A DNA stretch of 64,000 nucleotides from Cephalotus follicularis (taxonomy: Eukaryota > Streptophyta > Magnoliopsida > Oxalidales > Cephalotaceae), in the NCBI GenBank assembly GCA_001972305.1, contig BDDD01000323.1:490451-554450 (forward strand), read 5' to 3'. The position numbers were made by a program, and so were the translations under genes. Positions 47,148 through 59,704 of this stretch are shown here, piece by piece. Below the pieces are notes generated by a model. It did not search any database. It saw nothing but the letters and a program-made list of their open reading frames with translations, and was not told the origin of the DNA. Positions within the stretch are counted from its first letter, which is position 1. Each line of letters begins with the position of its first letter.

Positions 47148-49630
47148 TGTTGGAAAGGCTCAAAAATGCGGAAGAGAACATTAATGGACATTAGGGTTAA
47201 GGTTTGTATAATAAAACTTTTTAGACCATTTTAAATGCCCAATCAATGGCATACCCTAAGACTAAGTCCATTATTATCCCAATAGGTCCTAGGATCACTA
47301 ATTATGGTATCAATTGAACCTACTAAACCATCCACGCAATGAGGAAATTCGGGTTGGAGCAAAGGGCTACACAAACCCTAATTGGTCACTCCAAAATGCA
47401 TTAGGGTAACACACTAAAAACCCTAACACATGGAGCTCCAATCCGAAACCTCTCCTAGCCAGACCCTAAGGGTTTCTTAGGACACACAACCTACATAAAA
47501 TGGGCATGGTTGGGATGGTAATCGCAGCCCTCAAACCCGAGCCTAATCACATGCACACAACTACTCAAAAACTATGCTACAAGGAGGAGGAATTAGGTAC
47601 CTACATGATTCTTTGACCACCTCCACTTTGAGTGCTCCTTGTAACTTGTTTCCAAAGCTTCCATATTCACAAAAGATCATCCCCAAGTGGAGGCTAGCAG
47701 CTTTTATGAAGCAAGAAGGCATGAGGATGAAAACTAGTGTTTATGCCTAAATCTAATATTCAATAAAAGTAAAGATATCTTCCAATTAAGAAGTTATCTC
47801 CACCTATCATGAATTTGGGAGGGTGAAAGGAAGTTATTTTGCCTTCCTCTCTTCATGAACTTCAAGCTCTCTTGATGTTCATCTATGGAGGGAGACGGGT
47901 GGAGAAGAAAAGAAGAAGAGAGAGCTATGGGTGAAAGGAAAAAGGAGAGAAAGAATTCCAAGTGTGTTGAATAAGTCATAAAATAATATATAAAGTCCTT
48001 AGACTTTTCAAAGGCTTGTTAAACAAGCCAAATGAATTTTTATTTCTCTCCTTTTAACACCCTTTTGCCAGACATTAATTCCCCAATTCGTCCCACACAC
48101 ATGCAAAGCAAGTTTGGGCCAAAATGGTGATGGACAAGCACATGGGCTTAAGTAAAATCACCAAAAATTTCACTAACCATCAAGCCCACATTTAAACACA
48201 CATTGGGCTAGCCAATTTAAGGACAATGAATCCCCAAATTTTGGCCATTAAGGGAATTAAATCCCAAGCCCTAAATGCTTCAAAGGCCATAAGCTCTCCC
48301 TACAAGTAAATGCCTTCTGCATTTACATATTGAGACAAACAACTCTTTGCACGTAATATTTCATTATGGTGATGCTTGAACTCATTTCCAAAGAAATGAT
48401 TGTTCAACAAATGAAATATTCACTAGCAAAGTAACATCTCCCTTAGATGCTATCCTTCCACTAAATGACATGTCACCTAACATATCAACCTGTTCCAAAA
48501 TTAGGCGGGACCCGAAAGCCAGTTCCTGGTACAAACGATATATTTCCCAGAAATCCCAGAATTCTGGTACGACCATCCCGATAGTCCTTGACTATCCATA
48601 TGGCCCTGGTGTGACCTCCAATCACCCCCGGATCCATGTACACCACGTCTATCATTTGTTAGCCAGTTAAACCTGTACTTTATCACTATCATTAGCATAT
48701 GTGTCGTATATCCCTCATCATCTCAGCTCCGACTGCGACTAGGGTTTGGATTAATGTCACCCCTAGGTAAAATACGATAACTATAATTCTATGAGCTCAT
48801 TGAGACTATCGAGAGACATCCCAGGAAACCTCGTTTCCATCTCTCAAGTACTCGATCGAGATTTCCAAGTCTTCAATGGTCATAGATGTTATAAAGCCTA
48901 TAACCCTCAACACAGGTGTGATGATCCCGTCTAGCGAACTCACACATACATCTCAATACAACTCCCACAAGGCCTAAAGACAACCATTTTGCCAGCACGT
49001 GGCTAGTGCTGGGGAAGGCGGAAATCAAAGCCAAGCGGTTACTACACAATGCATGCCAGCCGCTCAGATCTAAGGATACAACGCGAGTCTTAAAGTACCA
49101 ACTAGTCTCCTTTGACTAAACACTATCGCGACAAATAGGAGTCATATTGAAAGAGGTGTTAACTCTCCAAATAGGTAACCTATGGTGGGTCGGTTCAGTG
49201 ATTCTCTCTAGCATGCACCCCGCATAAGCTTTAGGGTAAACCCAAATGGCAATGAGATAATCCATCCTCTCCAATATCGGGAGTAAGCATAACACAGCAA
49301 GTCTTTGCAGTTCATCAATTGCCCTAAGAGAGTGAACCTATGACTTGGAACTTTTGTCACAAGGGAGTAAGGATCTCATTCTCATAACCTCCCAGGCATG
49401 AGATCCAACCCTTTATGGATAGGGCATTATATGTGTATTCAGTTGACATGGTGATCAACTGATCTGATTCAATGGTTTGGGATAATACATATAGCCTTTG
49501 CCATTTTTGTCTGTAGTATGCACATTAAAACAAAATTGGAACTAAGAATGTTTAAACATGGAGTGTAACATATGTACATAACATATCAATGTAGCCATCT
49601 CTTGGCTTGCAGGGACACCCCTATCTAATA
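47148..49630 (-). repeat. Solo LTR of a related Copia family, nested in reverse in gag
   Basis: Flanked by GGGGA on both sides (47143-47147 and 49631-49635). On its own (minus) strand it begins TATTAGATAGGGGTGTCC, the counterpart of TGTTAGGCTAGGGGTGTCC in Copia C, and ends TTTTTGAGCCTTTCCAACA, the counterpart of TTGAGCCCATTCCAAACA. Shared internal phrases include CCCCAGCACTAGCCACGTGC (about 48990-49020 reversed). There is no internal region. At 2483 bp it is close to the 2.5-kb LTRs of its host but clearly diverged from them. Confidence 0.88.
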
Positions 49631-52600
49631 GGGGATCCGTCCTTGATACGATCCGGCAGCTACAGGATGATGACTGTTGCTTCTATTATGGAAAGCACGG
49701 ACATTGGAGATCATAGTTCAGTGAGTTCCAAAAGTCCAAATCAAGAGGTGCCTCAGGGTCAAGTACTTTGATGATTGAGCTTTTTCTAGCTACTAATGTT
49801 AGTTCAACTTGGGTTTTGGATTCAGGTTGTGTAACTAATATTTGTAACTCTTTACAGGGGTTAAGAGGCACTAGACAACTGAGAGAGGCTGAAGCTTTGG
49901 ACTTACGCTTAGGTGATGGATCGAGGATTTACACCACGACAATAGGCAATTTTGAATTGTTTTTTGGGAAATGGCCACGTAATTAAACTTGGTCCTTGGT
50001 ATTTTGTCAAGAACCTTGTAAGAAACGTTGTTTCTGTTTCATATTAGTATAAGATGGGCATGGAGCTTACTTTTTCTACATATGGTTGTAAACTTATATA
50101 TAACAATGCTCTTTTATGTGATGGACACATTGACAATGGGATCTATGTTTTAAATGCAAATGCACAAATGGCTTTAACAATTCAAACTAAAACAAGCACT
50201 AAAAGACAATGAGAGATATGCGATGTAAACCCTTCATACATATGGCCTTGTAGATTAGGTCATCCTAGCGAGGCTAGACTAACACGCATGGTTAAGGATG
50301 GTATTTTAGACATCCAGGACGTGGAGTCCTTTCCTACGTGTGAGCCATGTTTAATTGGCAAGATGACCAAATCTCCCTTCTCCGAGGTAGGGGAAAGGGT
50401 AGTGGACATACTGGGACTTGTCCATACCGACGTCTGCTGACCTATATCGGCCAATACTAGTGGAGGTTTTCCCTACTTCATTACCTTCACCGATGACTTA
50501 TCACGGTATGGGTATGTGTTTCTGATGAAACATAAGTCTGAAGCCTTTGAGTGGTTCAAGGAATTCAGACTAGAAGTAGAAAAGCAAATGGGTAAACCCA
50601 TTAAGATCCTCCGGTCATATCGAGGTGGTGAATACCTATCTGCTAATTCCAGGGTTATCTGAGGGATAACAGAATTCTCTCTCAATGGACACCTCCTGGA
50701 CCACCACAGCATAATGGTGTGTCCGAAAAGAGGAATCAGACTTTGATGAACATGGTCTGGTCCATGATGTCTTTCGATGATCTTCCTATATCATTTTGGG
50801 GTCATGCACTGCATGCGACGGTGTATATCCTAAACTGGATTCCTTATAAATCCGTCCCCTCCACTCCTTACGAGGTTTATATAGGGAGGAAACCTAGCCT
50901 AAACCATTTGAGGGTTTGGGGCTGTCCAGCTTACATTAGGAGGGAGGAGCCTTCTAAGCTGGAGGCACGAGCAAATCATTGCCGATTTGTGGGATATCCT
51001 AGGGAGAGAATAGGATATTACTTTTACGATCCTAGTGAACAAAAGACTTTTGTTTCGCGAACTGCCAAATTCCTAGAGAAGGAATACCTGTATGCAGGAA
51101 GCAGTGGGAGCAAGGTGGAACCGAGAGAGTTGTCGTATGGTGAAAGCCCACAAGATGAGGAGGAATTAGAGGTTCAACCCTCTATAGACATAGTTGGGGA
51201 AGGTTCCCAACCTGAGAGTGGATCTCAGTTAGGCACTCACCAAATGAGGAGATCAGGCAGATTTCTGGTACCCCATAAGAGATATGGCTTTTTCATTGAG
51301 AAAATTGAGGAACTCAATGACATGGATGATAACGAGCTTGTCAGCTACAAGGAGGCAGTGAAGATCACTGAATCCGGGGCATAGCTAGAGGCCATGAAAT
51401 TCGAGATGGACTCCATGGACGCCAACCAAGTATGGGACTTGGTCGATGCACCTGAGGGTATTAACCCTATTGGTTTCAAATGGATCTTCAAGAGGAATAT
51501 TGTCGTTGATGGTAAGATAGAGACTTACAAAGCTCGATTGGTAGGAAAAGGGTATAGGCAAAGACACGGAGTCGATTATATCGGAAATTTCTCACCAGTC
51601 TCTATGCTTAAGTCCATTAGGATATTGCTTGCTATTTCCGCTCATTACGACTATGAGATATGGAAAATGAATGTCAAGATAGCCTTCCTGAACAGCTTTC
51701 TTGAACAGGACATTTACATGTCCCAACCCAAGGGGTTTGCAACCGAGAAGTATCCATAGAGAGTGCGTAAGCTCCAAAGGTCGATCTACGGCCTTAAGCA
51801 AGCATCCCGCAGCTGGAACATCCGTTTTGATGAGACCGTTAAGACATTCGGTTTCATAAAAAACGTGGATGAGCCTTGTGTCTACCGGAAATAGGATGGC
51901 CTGAACATCACTTTCTTGGTACTATACGTGGATGACATACTAATCATAGGGAATGATATGGGTATGTTGCAGTCCTTTAAAGTATGGTTGTCCAAGAACT
52001 TCTCCATGAAGGATTTGGGAGAGGCTTCCTATATATTGGGTATAAAGATCTATAGAGACAGATCTAATAGGTTACTGGGACTCTCCCAAAGCCAGTACAT
52101 CAGCAAGGTGCTGAAACTGTATGGCCTTGAGAATTCCAAGCAGGGCCTTCTTCCGATTGGCCAGGGAATTCACCTCTCCAAGAAGATGTCTCCACAGACA
52201 AATGAGGAGAGGGTTCGCATGAGTAGGCAGCCATATGCTTTGGCTGTTGGCTCCATCATGTACACCATGCTATGTACTAAACCTGATGTTGCCTATGCCT
52301 TGGGTATGGCTAGTCATTTTTAGTCTGATCCCAGTGAGAAACATTGGGAAGCAGTTAAGGGGGTTCTCAAATACCTGAGAAGGACTCAGGATACCTTCTT
52401 GGTCTATGGAGGAGATAGTGAGTTGAGATTAGAGGGATTTACAGACTTTAGTTTCAATAGTGATTCGGATGATCACAAATAGGTTTCAGGATATGTTTTC
52501 ATCCTGAACGGAGGTGCTGTGAGCTGGAGCAGTTCCAAGCAGGAGACTACTACTAACTCCACCACGGAAGCGGAATATGTTGCAGCCTCTAATGCCACCA

Positions 52601-52860
52601 AGGAAGCTGTTTGGATGTGAAAGTTCATTGCTGAACTTGATGTGGTTCCAACCATTGCACGTCCAGTTTGGTGTACTGTGACAACAATGGGGCTGTTGTA
52701 AAAGCCAAAGAACCGAGGTCTCATCATCGCTCCAAGAATATATAGCGACGGTATCACCCGATTAGAGAGATCATTAACAGAGGAGACATTACCCTTGAGA
52801 GAGTTGTCATGGAGGCAAATTTAGCAGACCCACTGACCAAGGCCTCGAGTAGCACTATTC
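49631..52860 (+). mobile_element. Copia C, gag end and pol region
   Basis: Plus strand: a zinc-knuckle box (CFYYGKHGHW, near 49680), protease (WVLDSGCVTNICNS, near 49810), the pre-integrase domain (CRLGHPSEARL-type, near 50250), integrase core (about 50400-50800; FTDDLSRYGYVFLMKHKSEA, and PPGPPQHNGVSEKRNQTLMN near 50690-50750) and integrase C-terminal part (to about 51380), RT (about 51395-52330; NPIGFKWIFKRN, KMNVKIAFLNSFLEQDIYMS, YVDDILIIGNDMG), and RNase H (about 52490-52860). Canonical Copia order. Broken, with several breaks. Confidence 0.92.
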
Positions 52861-52917
52861 TAGAGAGACATCGAAGTGCCATGGGCTAAGGTTATCGGTC
52901 GTCGTGGCTATAGGGCC

Positions 52918-52928
52918 AAGTGGGAGAT
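52918..52928 (+). promoter_or_regulatory. Polypurine tract of Copia C
   Basis: AAGTGGGAGAT immediately before the 3' LTR start TGTTAGG, identical in type to that of element A (996-1005). Confidence 0.9.
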
Positions 52929-54694
52929 TGTTAGGTTAGGGGTGTCCCTGTATGCCATAATATGGCTCGTTGTTAGTATATATACACTCTTGATTTATAA
53001 AATTCTGAATTCCATTCATATTACATATGCATATTTATTTATTGGCAAGGCTATGTGGCTCATCCCAACCAACCAAAAGGAACAGAATAATTATTCGTAA
53101 TTAACTGTATGTCATATAGCGCCCTGTCACACCAAAGGTTTGGATCTCGTGCCAAGGAGGTTATGAGAATGAGATCCTTACTCCCTGTGACAAATGTTCC
53201 AAGTCATAGGCTTACTTTCTTTGGGCCATTGTTGAACCACGAAGACTTGTCACGTTAAGCCTGCTCCTGGGTTAGCAGTGGAGGATGGTTATCTCGTAGC
53301 CATTTGGGTTTATCCCTAAAGCTAAATGTGAGGTGTGTGCTAGAGAGCATGACATTGAACAGACCCACCAATAGGAAACCTATTTGGATAGTCAATACCC
53401 AATTTCAATAGGAATCATATGTTCTCGGTAGTGTACAGTCTATGGTGACTAGTAGGTCTATAGCCTGCGTTGTCTCCTTTGACCTGAGCGGCTACCATGC
53501 ATTGTGCAGTGACTACTTGACTTTGATTTCTGCCTTCCCCAGCACTAGCCAAGTGCTGGCAAAAGGGTTGTCTTTAGGTCGTATGGGAGCTGCATTGAGA
53601 TGTATGGGTGAGTGCACAATAGGGGATCATCACACCTAGGCAGAGCGTGACCAGCTCTATTTATCTATGTACGTTGTAGACTTAAAAGTCATGATCAGGC
53701 ATAGGTGGACTGGGAATGAGAGGTTCCCATGGGAAGTCTACCGATAGTCTCAGTGAGATATAGATTCATAGTTATCGCAGCAACATTGGGCATGAAATTC
53801 ATCCAAACCCTAGGATGCGATTGGAGCCAAGTATGACGAGGGAAACATGACATATATGTCGATTACTGGATAAAACGACTGGCTATTTGGACCGTGATTG
53901 ATAGACGTGGTAATACACGGATCTGGGGGGTGACTGGCGCTCACATCGGGGCTGTTTTGATAGTCGGTGACTATTAGAATGGTCTTACTCGAAATCGGGA
54001 TGTTCTGGGAATTTATCATCATACCGGAGAACGACAGGCTTTCGGGTCCTGTCTGACTTTAATGGGTTGATATGTGGTGGAACACATGTCATTTACTGAA
54101 AGGACAACATCAAGGAAGATGTTGATTTTCTAGTGAGTATTTCATTTGATGGATTTAGGTCCATGCAATGCCACGATGAAATATTTCATGCAGAGGGTTT
54201 TGAAAATTGAAGAGATTGTCTCATCTTTGTCTTAGGCGTCGACTCCATGGAGAGCATGCGTCAACGCCATGTCTAGTTGAGTCGCTGGGCGTTAACGTCA
54301 TGAAGATCATGCGTTGACACAGTGAAAACCAGTAGCTTAAACATCGACGTTGTGAAGAGCATGCGTCGACGCCATAAATAGATTGAGTCCCTGGATGTTA
54401 ACGCTATGGAGAGCAATGCGTTGACGCTTTGAAAACCAGTGACTTACGCGTTGACGCTATGATGTTTATATGTTGACGCTAACACAAAAAGAGACTATTC
54501 GCCTATTTCATCTTATCGTTGGTGTTGATGCCAAGATAGGATGAGACGCATGGCGTTGACACCATCCTAGCTGACACACGGCATCTCACCAGACTTGAGA
54601 GAAGTTGGTGTGACTTTTTGGGATAAAGTAGAGAGAGAAGTCAAACATTATAAATAGCTAATGACAAGAGGTCAAAGCTTACACAACACACTTT

Positions 54695-54740
<46 letters not shown>

Positions 54741-55475
54741 TCTCTGCCATCTCTCTTCTTTATGCTGCTATCGTACGCGTCGACGCCATCGCCTACGCGT
54801 TGACGCCCAAAACGCCTGGTTCATTTTGTAGCCATTTTCAACCCTCCTTTCACCACTCAAAGTTCATAATAGGTGGAGATAACTTGTACACTACATCTTA
54901 TCTTTACCTAGAGTGATTTAGTGTAGGATAAACACTTGGCTTGCATCTTCCTTATCCGTGGCTTAAGGAGGAGCTTGGAGTTCTTGGATTTAAAGAGTAG
55001 AGGGAGATTTACTTGAAGGAAGGAGTCTTCACCTTGGTAAGAATCGCGTCTCTTCTTGTTCTTGTGGCCGTGGCAACAGGTTGTAGCTTGAGTTAGAGAA
55101 CCCTAGCCAAACCCCTTGCCCTCTTGGTGATTTTCTTGTCATCCCTTAGGGTTAGGGATGTTTGGGTTTGGGTTGATTGGACTATTGGCTAGAGTTTGTG
55201 TGTTTCCTTGTGAGCCTTCTCTTGGAGTCCATTTCTAGGGTTTATGGCAACCCTATCGTTTCAAACCATTTTACCCTATGCTTGGTTTTGGTTTCGGTTT
55301 GATTGGTTGTTCAATTAGGGTTCTTGGGCACCCATTGGGATAATTCAAACTTAGATTAGGGCATCTCATTGCTTAGGCATTAATCAATTGGATGAAATTT
55401 AAAATTAAACGGCCATAAACCCTAATGTCCAGATTGTATGTCATTTTTCCACTACGCTTGAGCCTGATCCCAAAA
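52929..55475 (+). repeat. 3' LTR of Copia C
   Basis: Aligns along its whole length with 42502-45031. It ends CCCAAAA before the TATAT duplication, where the 5' copy ends CCAAACA. The TC microsatellite inside (54699-54738) is about twice as long as in the 5' copy. Confidence 0.92.
54699..54738 (+). repeat. TC microsatellite in the 3' LTR of Copia C
   Basis: About 20 TC units; the matching site in the 5' LTR (44277-44293) has about 8. Confidence 0.92.
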
Positions 55476-55480
55476 TATAT

Positions 55481-57368
55481 GCTATACATGTGACAGATAT
55501 AACATATAAATGTGCATGACATGTTATATGCATGAATGCCAATTGTGGACCGCGTCAGTATATCAACCGTCCCTAAGCGGTGGTATACTTGACTAGTGCT
55601 AATCACAACAAAGGCCATAGGCCTGCAGACACTTCATAAAACAATCCATAACCATCCATGAAGATAATCAGTGCATAGGGTCAAGTACTTCTCTGCCACT
55701 CCAGCCCGATATAGTACCTCCATTGTCTATACACTTTCAGTGCCATAGCCATATGGAGCATAGGATAACACCGGCCACATAATCCATACCATACCATAAT
55801 AGTCCCGAGGGTACTAGCCCATACCATAATAGAGATCTCTGTGAGCTAAGACATGTCTGTAAGCATACCATACCATATCCATCCACAATGCGGTGATTGC
55901 TCAAGTCACCCAAAAAGGGAGAATTCCATAACCATAATATGTGGTCTACATCCATAATTCTTCATGACAGAAATGAAGATTATGAATGGGTTATCCTGTA
56001 AAGTCTCAACCATAACAATCCATCAATCATAGCCTTACCATACCCATATCCCATAACCATATTTCCATTTAAAATATTGGAACCTACCATAAAGGATCAC
56101 ATAGGATCCATCCGTCAAGACCATTTAAAACCATTTTTCATAACCGTATTTCCATTTCCATAACCATTTCCAAAACCATTTTCCAATTGTTGGTCCCTAT
56201 CGGAGTTTGAAAACGATGTAGGGGAAGTCCAACTAGGATATCCGCGTCTAAATGTCCCAATTGAGATATCCCAACCATTTTTGAAAACCATTTGTATAAA
56301 ACCCTTTTTGTTTGATTTTCTTTAAAATTTCACTTTGAAAGTTGATTTGGAAATCAAAAGTGTTAAAGGAGGATTTCCATAGGCTACAAGGCCTTAGGGA
56401 GGCTTCCTATGGAATCCAATTGAAGGGAAAACCATTTGGGATTGAAAAACAGTTGAAAACAGTGTGGTTCTGTTGAAATAGGGCGCTAAGCATCGAATGC
56501 TTCACCCAAAGCGTCGACGCTTTAGTGCTAGGCATCGCCGGTTAAGGCATTTCACATTAAGCGTCGACGTGTGCACTAAGCATCAACCATTTAGTAACAC
56601 ATTAAGCGCCGACGCTTTAACCGAAAGCATCGATGGTTTACGCCTAAGCGTCGACCATTAATGCAACAGACGATGGTTAGCACGGGCAAAGCGTCGATGC
56701 TTATAGTCAAAGCGTCAACGATTTGAATGCAGTAGGCAGTTCGTCAAATCCACTGTACAACCCATTTTAAAACCGTTTAAATCCATTTAAAATCTGATCC
56801 AAAGGTAGCTATAAGCCCCTAAGGTCGATAGAAGTTAAAAACAGTTTTAACCCTTCAGATCCATACCCATAACCCATGAATCTAGAGAGAAAAGGAATTA
56901 GGCCTATAAACCTAAACTCTCAATTCTCTCTTTGATTCCCATTTCAATCCATTTTAAACCATAAAAGATACCCCAGTCCATCCATCTAGCATGCATACAG
57001 CTATCCATAAGCATAATATCATATAAATCCATCAAAAAATAGAGATCAAAGCATATGTAGAACATACCTCAAATTAGCTGAAAACGGAGAATATGTTGCT
57101 TGGATGCTCAAACTGTTTCTCCATTCAGGTTCTACATGCTGCCACGATCCTAAAGACACATTTCTTGCTCGATTTCGCCCACTTTCTCTCTCTATCTCAC
57201 ACACACACACACACACTCTATTGGAAATGAGAAATGAAATAGCTTAGCCGCCTATATATAGAAATAGGCTCCCTTTAGGCGAAAATCATATAAGTTACGA
57301 CCAGGTTCTACATAATCTCCACTACCCATAAACAAACATAGAAGTGGAAAATAGTACATATCATATAC
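55481..57368. repeat. LTR E, right part
   Basis: Continues LTR E (42086-42501) after Copia C. Non-coding. It carries a cluster of GCGTCGACGC-type repeats with AAGC phrases (56470-56715), a minus-strand donor-like TTTGAG/GTATGT near 57065-57072 and a CA microsatellite (57198-57216). It stops at the left terminus of Gypsy G2 (57369); TATAC at 57364-57368 may be that element's target duplication, its partner lying beyond the window. Confidence 0.6.
57198..57216 (+). repeat. CA microsatellite
   Basis: About 9 CA units within LTR E. Confidence 0.9.
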
Positions 57369-59658
57369 TGTCACACCCCGTATTTCCATTCACGTATAAT
57401 GGACCAGCATATGTGGTGATATCAGAAATAAGCATAAATAATATTCCAGCATTTCAATTAATAATCATAATTAAATTGCGGAAGCATTCGATAAGCCGGA
57501 ATATAAATACAACCTGTATGCAAGCATCCCATACTACGTGTGGGTAAAATCCAACAATAATCCTTACATAAGGAAAGTACAACTGTACGGGGTATGAACC
57601 GTTCACTACAATACAGTACAACCTCAACATTAAAATAACAACCTTAATATAATAAAAGAAGCTCTCCAAGCTTCAGCAGCTGTCTCCAAAAGTCCTTGCT
57701 TAATCTGAAATTGTAGGGGTTAGCCGTTGTCCTTACTTGGCTAAGTAGGAAGATAATGTATGATAAGGAATATATGAATGCAACAGGTATGACAGTTTAT
57801 ATCAAAATAACATTTAAATGAGCCAATATATAAGCAATCATGCCAAGTGGCCATAAACAATCCATATGCAAGAATACCGCACAAGGGTACAATCAATTCA
57901 ACACTCACTTGGGTGTCACATGTCGCTAACTCCTAGCACCGACTGTGCACCACCTAACTATCACCCTACGCTCCGAAGATGATAGAAAAGGTAACACTTA
58001 CTACTGGCATTAGCGGGTAGTTTAACAATCAATTTCTGCATTGCAGAACACTGGGGTCTTGTAAACAATAGTTTCTATTTGAAAATAGTGTTTAAAACCA
58101 TGAGTTGTGCATATAGCACATAGTTCGTTCGATCGTTGCAATGTAAGTGGTAGAGATGTTAAATAACATCAAACAGTGTACACTATATGGTGGTAACATA
58201 TACCATTCAGTAACGGTACCAAACAGTAGCGATTCAATCAATGTTATGCAATTTATACCCAGAATAGTCGGCTGCTCTCAAGAACCAGTCGGCTGTTGGG
58301 TTGTGTAGTTGACTGCTTTACCTTGGCAGTCGACTGGATAGGTTGTGTAGTCGACTGCCAAGGGTGGCAGTCGACTGCCTCTGCCCAGAAAATGCAGAAA
58401 TAGCAAGTCATGTAATGCCAAGTTTAATTTTCAATCAGTTCAATACATGTAATCATGCAGAAAATATCCATACATAATATGCATACTCATATCTTCCATG
58501 ACATATCATTACCCCTACCTCAATTTGCTATCCCAAGATCAATTGAGTTTGATCTCTCTCTTTGAGTTCCAAGTCACTTTTCACCAATCACTCTTTCAAT
58601 TCCAGTAGAATCAATCTATGCATGTTTGTTTATGAACATATGCATCAGTACCAGTAAGTTTCATTAGCTACTTATAACCATTACAATTCCAACAATAGCT
58701 TTGATCATCAAGTTTCTCCAAGTCTTATATTCCATTTAACAACTTCCATGAATTCTATGTCAACTAATATTCAATCTTCGATTCTTGATATTGATATTGA
58801 CAGAGGGTTTAAACATTCTTAAGGAAACCATTAAGCATATCTCTAACATTAACAACAATTAAAATCCATTCTAGAGACTATAGTCACCATTTACACTTGA
58901 TCTCATTACTAATTTCCCTTTCAATTCCAAAGGTTGTTAATTCTAATCCATTAACAGAAGATATTTAACATTCCTAGTCATTTTTATCGACATAACAACA
59001 GAAATTTTGGATCAAGGACTTACCAAGAGTCTAGAGTTTCAAAGGTTCCTTCTTTGAGCTTTCTCCAATCCTACCAATGCAAGCTTTCAATGATTCCTCA
59101 CTTCACTTAGTGTTTCTAACACTCAAACACCATTCAATCAGCTGTTCTAAGTCTCAAAGGCTTATAATTTCGTCAGATTCCTACCTACTCACATGCACTC
59201 ACATTTTTCTTTCTTTCTTTCCACCTCATGCATTGTCCTCTCTTCACTTTTCCCTCTTTATTAATCAATTTGTAGGTTGTTGATCTGCAGAGAACATGCA
59301 AACATTCCACTTTTGCATGTTCTGGCAGGTGGTGGATGCATGTGCCCATGCCTACCTGTCAATTCTTGTCCTTGCACATGCCAGGAACCTGTTCTGGCAA
59401 TTCCAGTCGACTGGTTATAGTAGGCAGTCGACTGCCCTCCTCACGTGGCCAACAGTCGACTATTACCCTGTGACAGTCGGCTGTTTGGGCTAGTTTAGGG
59501 TTTCCAACCTTTGACACATCTCCAATGGCACATCCAATCAACCCCAAACATTTACCAATCATAGAAATTAGTATAATTGGACAAAGAACTCAATTAAAAT
59601 GTATATTTTATTTCAAAATTTGGATCAATACACATTAATTGAAGTTGCGGTTATTACA
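57369..59658 (-). repeat. 3' LTR of Gypsy G2 (2290 bp)
   Basis: Plus strand TGTCACACCCCG to GGTTATTACA. It has CAGTCGACTG-type clusters at about 58265-58380 and 59403-59490. A minus-strand donor-like CTCTTG/GTAAGTCC lies near 59022, and GGCTAACCCC with TTTCAG near 57705-57725. Confidence 0.92.
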
Positions 59659-59672
59659 TTCCCCCTTCCTTA
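59659..59672 (-). promoter_or_regulatory. Polypurine tract of Gypsy G2
   Basis: The minus strand reads TAAGGAAGGGGGAA immediately before the LTR start TGTAATAACC. Confidence 0.88.
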
Positions 59673-59704
59673 AAGAAAATTCGTCCTCGAATTTAGTTCT
59701 TACA

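Larger units (their letters stand above)
42502..55475 (+). mobile_element. Full-length Ty1/Copia element C with nested solo LTR
   Basis: Plus strand, both LTRs present (2530 and 2547 bp), flanked by TATAT on each side (42497-42501 and 55476-55480). Parts in order: 5' LTR, initiator-tRNA primer site, leader, gag, protease, integrase, RT, RNase H, polypurine tract, 3' LTR. A 2483-bp solo LTR of a related family lies in reverse inside gag. The element proper is about 10.5 kb without it. The first 190 bases of the two LTRs differ at about 13 places by eye, which would mean an age of a few million years at usual plant rates. Broken, with several breaks besides the nested insertion. Confidence 0.92.
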
